Of a stretch of DNA of 64,000 nucleotides, positions 60,094 to 64,000 are shown piece by piece. Both the position numbers and the translations under genes were made by a program. The notes under the pieces were generated by a model. The model saw only the letters and a list, made by a program, of their open reading frames with translations, searched no databases and was not told the DNA's origin. Where the stretch lies: the NCBI GenBank assembly GCA_016714745.1, contig JADKCG010000002.1:62001-126000 (forward strand), read 5' to 3'. Source of the stretch: Elusimicrobiota bacterium. Lineage in GTDB: Bacteria > Elusimicrobiota > Elusimicrobia > FEN-1173. The stretch's first letter is position 1, and the number at the start of each line of letters is the position of its first letter.

Positions 60094-61133
60094 GTCTTTT
60101 GAAGTTTTTGGTTGGCTTCCCGAAGTTTTAGAAGCGCTTTGGCGTGGTGGGGGTCCGCCGCTAAGGCGCGGTTAAACGACACCACCGCCCGGGCAAAATC
60201 TTCCTGGCGAAAATAGTCCATCCCTTTTTCATAATAGGCCTCCGCTGGGTTTCCAAACCGCCAAGCGATCCCCACATGGTGCGTGTTCCCCAAATCCCCC
60301 AACGGCGCAAACGCGTAATCCAATGAGAGATCCCCCGCCCGGAACCCCAAACCGTAGGTGAAGGGGCTTTCCAGACTGTGGTCATACCCCAACCGAAAAA
60401 AAGCCGCCCCGCCCGACGCATATTCGATTCCCGCCAACGGACGGAAATCGCCACCCTGGGGCTGAACAAGATCCGCGGCGAGGGTCACCCGTTCGTCCCA
60501 AACGCCGGTGGCAAGTCCCAGTCGCATTTCGCGCGGGGGCCCTTCGCCCCCGGACCATCCCACCCCCATCCGTCGCACAGAAAAACCGGCCCGGGCCTCA
60601 TGGAAAATGGTCGGGGCCGCAATCCGTGCAAGGACGCCCACATCCACGAAAGCTCCCGCCGTGGATTGGTCATGAAGTTTCCGTTCGACGTGGTTCAGCG
60701 AGATCCCTCCCCACAATCGATCACGGAAAGATCCCCCCCCCGCCATTTGGTACCAATCCTCCCGAGCGCCTATCTCTCCAAGAGAATTTCCCGCGGAATC
60801 GAGTCCAGGCAAAGTTCCATAATCCACACGAGACCACCGACCGGCCCACGTCCCCTTTTCTGTCGGCCAGGCAATGCCCAAGGAATCTCGCTCAATAGAC
60901 TCCACGCCTTCGTGATGGGCAAACGTGGCTTCGCCCCGAGACAGCCGTCCCAGCCCAGCCGGGTTCAACACCCCGGAGGCGTGATCATCCCCCAAAGCCG
61001 TCCCAGCGCCGCCCAAAGCCATTGATCGCACCCCTGGCGGGGCGGAAAGCAAATCCCATTCCCCGGCCCCTTCCCCCGCCAAAGCTCCCACGGCCAAACA
61101 AACCCCCCATAGTGCAACCCCAATTTTTTTCAT
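60072..61133 (-). CDS. PorV/UPF0164-like outer-membrane protein with C-terminal TPR
   Basis: 353 residues. A signal peptide (MKKIGVALWGVCLAVGALAG) precedes SAPPGVRSMALGGAGTALGD and NPAGLGRLSRGE, features of the PorV/UPF0164 beta-barrel family. Repeated amphipathic strands follow. The last 60 residues (AEAYYEKGMDYFRQEDFARA) form TPR-like helices, an unusual addition. PorV proteins shuttle type IX secretion substrates; a link to the neighbouring CTD proteins is plausible. Confidence 0.75.
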   Translation of the reverse strand: MKKIGVALWGVCLAVGALAGEGAGEWDLLSAPPGVRSMALGGAGTALGDDHASGVLNPAGLGRLSRGEATFAHHEGVESIERDSLGIAWPTEKGTWAGRWSRVDYGTLPGLDSAGNSLGEIGAREDWYQMAGGGSFRDRLWGGISLNHVERKLHDQSTAGAFVDVGVLARIAAPTIFHEARAGFSVRRMGVGWSGGEGPPREMRLGLATGVWDERVTLAADLVQPQGGDFRPLAGIEYASGGAAFFRLGYDHSLESPFTYGLGFRAGDLSLDYAFAPLGDLGNTHHVGIAWRFGNPAEAYYEKGMDYFRQEDFARAVVSFNRALAADPHHAKALLKLREANQKLQKTWNDSPR

Positions 61134-62546
61134 CGGAGAACCATCACTTTCCCTTTTTTCTCCGCCCCAGGGCTTTCCACATGGTAAACATAGACACCCG
61201 GCTCAACAGAATTTCCGGAACTGTTCTTGCCATCCCATTGAAGAAGTCCGTCCCCATCCGTTTCTTCCAAGGACCGAACTTCCCGGCCCGACGAAGTAAA
61301 AACTCTGACCGTCGCGCGTTCAGCCAAATTGGCAAAAGTGATATGGGCGTCCGTCCCCTGGTGAAAAGGGTTCGGCGAAACACGCAGATCCTGAAGCGAA
61401 ACGTCTTCCTGCCCCATGACCGCCAAGGTCCCCAGTTCCTTGACGGTCGCCGTCAGCTTATTTCCTTCGATGCGCGAAGGGATTTTATTCCACACCCCCG
61501 CAACGGAGTCCAAACGATAAAAGCTTAGAGTTTCGACGCGAACAAGCCCGTTCCTGGAGTCAACTCGATCCCCCACGGTTGGCAGGGTATAGGTCAAGGT
61601 GCCTGGTTGTTCCAGCACCGGATCCAATTGTGCCGGGCAAGCACGGCTCGCTTGAATTTCCACTAAACCCTTGGGCAGAGGCCGTCGACGGGAATCACCC
61701 TCATTTTCGAGTTTGGCGTTCGCGGCCGAAATTTTTTCTGGCAGGCTGGGAGAATAAAGAGAGTTTTCCGATGGGGTCTCGTTGAATAGAATGTGGTCTT
61801 CCTCCTTTATTTCGCCTACCGCCAAAGACAATCTCCAGTGATTCTCTCCCCAAGAGTACGTGGAGGGAGGAGAAACAGTGGAGGCGGGGAGTGTTATCGT
61901 CGAACCAAGAAATAAAAAATCTGTAGGAGTCCCCGCTCGATTGATGGCCCGAACGCGTGCATAATATCGCGTTTCGGGTGACAAACAACCGACGGTCCCA
62001 CTATCGGGATAACTCGTGTGGTCACCATATGGACCGGGGGTCATCAAAAGACATGGTATTGGACATCTGGATTTCGTAAAGAGTTCCCTTTGGATTTTTC
62101 AAGATAGGACCAACGGCCATGGTATCGGAATCCCATTGGAGCGAGAGGGCGCGAGACCCCACCCCACTGAAGGACGGACCAAAAGCGAGAAGAACAGGGG
62201 GAGCCGCTAAGGATGTGAAGGTTGTTGTGTATACAAGAGATCCATCACTCGCAGACTTTATATCCACCCGGTTTACACTGTTGAGGTAAAAAAATGTTAC
62301 GGATTTTGTTTCGTCCATCGCCTTGACATTTTTAATGAACCCCATCTGAAAAGTTGGGGCGGGGACATAGATCAGATCCAGATCCAAAAATAATTCCGCA
62401 GGGCACTCGTTCGTCCAATTCAACACAAATTGATCAAAGCGCGTTTGGACAACATGCGGGTCCAAAATGCAGGAAAACACCGTTGAAGCACCTCCCATTA
62501 TCACGGAGACGAGACCCCCTGTCCGAATGAGACTTGACTGTCTCAT
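61130..62546 (-). CDS. Secreted FN3 protein with FlgD-like C-terminal domain (frameshifted copy)
   Basis: About 471 residues if one C is removed from the five-base run at 62036-62040. As given it is in two frames. It matches the adjacent gene domain by domain: N-terminal signal, FN3-like domain (CLSPETRYYARVRAIN), a middle beta-rich region, and a C-terminal domain with SPNPFHQGTDAHITFANLAE ... GDGLLQWDGKNSSGNSVEPG typical of FlgD-Ig/type IX CTDs. It may be a true pseudogene or carry an error. Its start overlaps the stop of its twin by four bases. Confidence 0.75.
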
Positions 62547-63937
62547 CGCAAGACCATCATTTTTCCGTTCTTCTCAGCGCCAGGGCTTTCCACATGAAAG
62601 ACATAGACCCCGGGTTCCACGGAATGGCCGGAACTGTTTCGTCCGTCCCATAAAAGAATACCATCTCCATCCTCCTCTTCTAATCGCCGAACTTCTCGGC
62701 CTGACGATGTCAATATCTGAAGCGTGGCGCGTTCGGCAAGGTTGGCAAATGTCACATAGGGATCCGTGTTTTGCCGAAAGGGGTTCGGAAAAACCCGGAG
62801 ATCGAAGAGGGAAACGTCCTCCCGCCCCATGACAGCGAGGGTCCCCAGTTCTTTGACAGATGCCTTGAGTTTCCCTCCTTCTAGCCAGGAAGGGACCTTG
62901 TTCCAGACATTGGACCCCGCATCCAATCGGAAAAAACTTAGAGTGTCCAACCGCACTCGCCCGTACCCCGTATCCGCTCCGCTCTCAAGAGAAGTCACGT
63001 CAAAAATCAGGGTTGCCGGGTGGTCTAGCACCGCGTCCATTATTACAGGACAACCCCGGCTGGCCTGGATTTCCACAAGACCATCAGGGATGGGCCTCCG
63101 CCGAAGATCGGCCCCCTCCATCTTACTGTTTGCCGCGAGGATCTTTTCCGGAAGACCCGGAGATGACATAGGATTCACCAGGGGGGTGGAATTAAATAAA
63201 AGGGCTCCCTCGTCCGGTATTTCCCCCGTGGCAAGGGACAAGCCCCATCGGGCACCCGCCCAGGAGTACACGGTCGGGACAGGCCCCGCCGACAACGTCA
63301 CGGTTGAACCCAAAGAGAGAAAAGCCGTGGGTATCCCCTCAAGATTGATTGCCCGAACCCGGGCGTAATAGCGCGTCTCCGGGGACAAACAGCTGACCGT
63401 CGTTTTGTCGGGGGAACCCGTACGGATCACCATCTGAACGATCGGTGAGATAAAAGAAGCCGATGTGGCCAATTGAACCTCATAGGTCGTCCCAAGGGGG
63501 TTTTGAGGATAGGGCGTCACGCCATTCATGGTATCGGAATCCCACCGGAGCGAAATAGAGCGGGGCTCAACAGTGCTGAAGGGAGACACCGAGGGGAGGA
63601 GAACAGGAGGGGCGGCGTGGGACGTAAAGGTTGTTGAGAACACAACGGATTCACTGGGAAAAATAGACATATCGATTCGATTTACAGCGTTAATAAAAAA
63701 CCCCGTAAAAAATGGTGACGTGTCTGAAGCACTGTAAAGAGAATTGTCGATATTCACGAAGTCATTTTCAGCTTCATATTTAATTTTTAATCGAAAATAT
63801 GTTTCGTTGGGACAACCGTTTGTCCAGTGCATGTAGAAAATTTTGAAATTCGGTTGGGAAATCGAAACATCTGAAATACAAGGGAATACTGGAACAGTGG
63901 ACAAGAGAACCCCTAAGAACATGGAGGAGGATTTCAT
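62543..63937 (-). CDS. Secreted FN3 protein with FlgD-like C-terminal domain
   Basis: 464 residues, intact twin of the downstream gene. A signal peptide (MKSSSMFLGVLLSTVPVFP) leads into an N-terminal Ig-like part, then FN3 with CLSPETRYYARVRAINLEGI, and a middle region with LPEKILAANSKMEG. The last 80 residues (FPNPFRQNTDPYVTFANLAE ... GVYVFHVESPGAEKNGKMMV, ending LR) look like a sorting or cell-surface domain. AAGGG directly precedes the ATG at 63937. Confidence 0.78.
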   Translation of the reverse strand: MKSSSMFLGVLLSTVPVFPCISDVSISQPNFKIFYMHWTNGCPNETYFRLKIKYEAENDFVNIDNSLYSASDTSPFFTGFFINAVNRIDMSIFPSESVVFSTTFTSHAAPPVLLPSVSPFSTVEPRSISLRWDSDTMNGVTPYPQNPLGTTYEVQLATSASFISPIVQMVIRTGSPDKTTVSCLSPETRYYARVRAINLEGIPTAFLSLGSTVTLSAGPVPTVYSWAGARWGLSLATGEIPDEGALLFNSTPLVNPMSSPGLPEKILAANSKMEGADLRRRPIPDGLVEIQASRGCPVIMDAVLDHPATLIFDVTSLESGADTGYGRVRLDTLSFFRLDAGSNVWNKVPSWLEGGKLKASVKELGTLAVMGREDVSLFDLRVFPNPFRQNTDPYVTFANLAERATLQILTSSGREVRRLEEEDGDGILLWDGRNSSGHSVEPGVYVFHVESPGAEKNGKMMVLR

Positions 63938-64000
63938 CCCTTATACTCTATGTCGAGTTTTCTGTTGTTGCAACCCCCCCAATCTTTTAACCGTAGGGCC

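Overview
The window is 64 kb of a bacterial chromosome with nearly every gene on the minus strand. At its centre is a full rRNA operon (16S, tRNA-Ile, tRNA-Ala, 23S, 5S) that runs directly into rplJL-rpoBC, str, S10, spc and alpha type genes and then mreBCD-mrdA-rodA. A lipobox protein, a PorV-like outer-membrane protein, RmlC and Mre/Rod genes suggest a diderm, Gram-negative rod. An unusual EF-Tu switch I region and secreted proteins with FlgD-like C-termini make me lean towards Elusimicrobiota or a relative. That placement is an inference; the 16S gene at 49004-50540 would settle it.

Layout, left to right. 1-1590: an open frame cut by the left edge and a zinc-ribbon SAM methyltransferase. 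1685-5910: a five-gene minus operon with a GbsR/MarR-type regulator, a protealysin-like M4 protease, an AlbA_2/ATPase regulator, a lipoprotein and a helical protein, read from a clear promoter with a palindrome. 5972-6715: no gene, but several inverted repeats. 6716-8515: a candidate emfourin (M4 protease inhibitor) and rng. 8603-14429: rodA, mrdA, mreD, mreC, mreB. 14602-35539: rplQ back to rpsL (alpha, spc, S10, tuf, fusA, rpsG, rpsL). 35548-44602: rpoC, rpoB, rplL, rplJ with an L10 leader and attenuator. 44836-50955: 5S, 23S, two tRNAs, 16S and two promoters. 51041-51595: rmlC on plus. 51592-63937: a tightly packed minus operon with two FN3/FlgD-type secreted proteins, a PorV-like protein, a TPR protein, a histidine kinase, a response regulator, a methyltransferase/acyl-CoA-synthetase fusion, ruvX, mltG and a PfkB kinase.

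The 23S gene is about 3.38 kb. About 365 nt of the excess is one insertion at 45474-45838, next to the peptidyl-transferase loop, with group I intron features: a U.G pair at the 5' splice site, a terminal G, P1/P10 pairings and a typical S-segment.

At least ten genes, among them essential ones (rng, rodA, mrdA, mreB, rpsK, rpoC twice, rplL, rplJ), are broken by one- or two-base length errors, nearly all in homopolymers. Adding or removing those bases restores conserved protein sequence. I treat these as probable consensus errors and annotate full-length genes across the breaks.

The gene set joins ribosome and RNA polymerase production, protein export (SecY), cell-wall elongation (Mre/PBP2/RodA/MltG) and surface secretion. 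Recurrent hairpins and dispersed repeats sit in the gaps of the ribosomal cluster and may cut it into separate transcripts.
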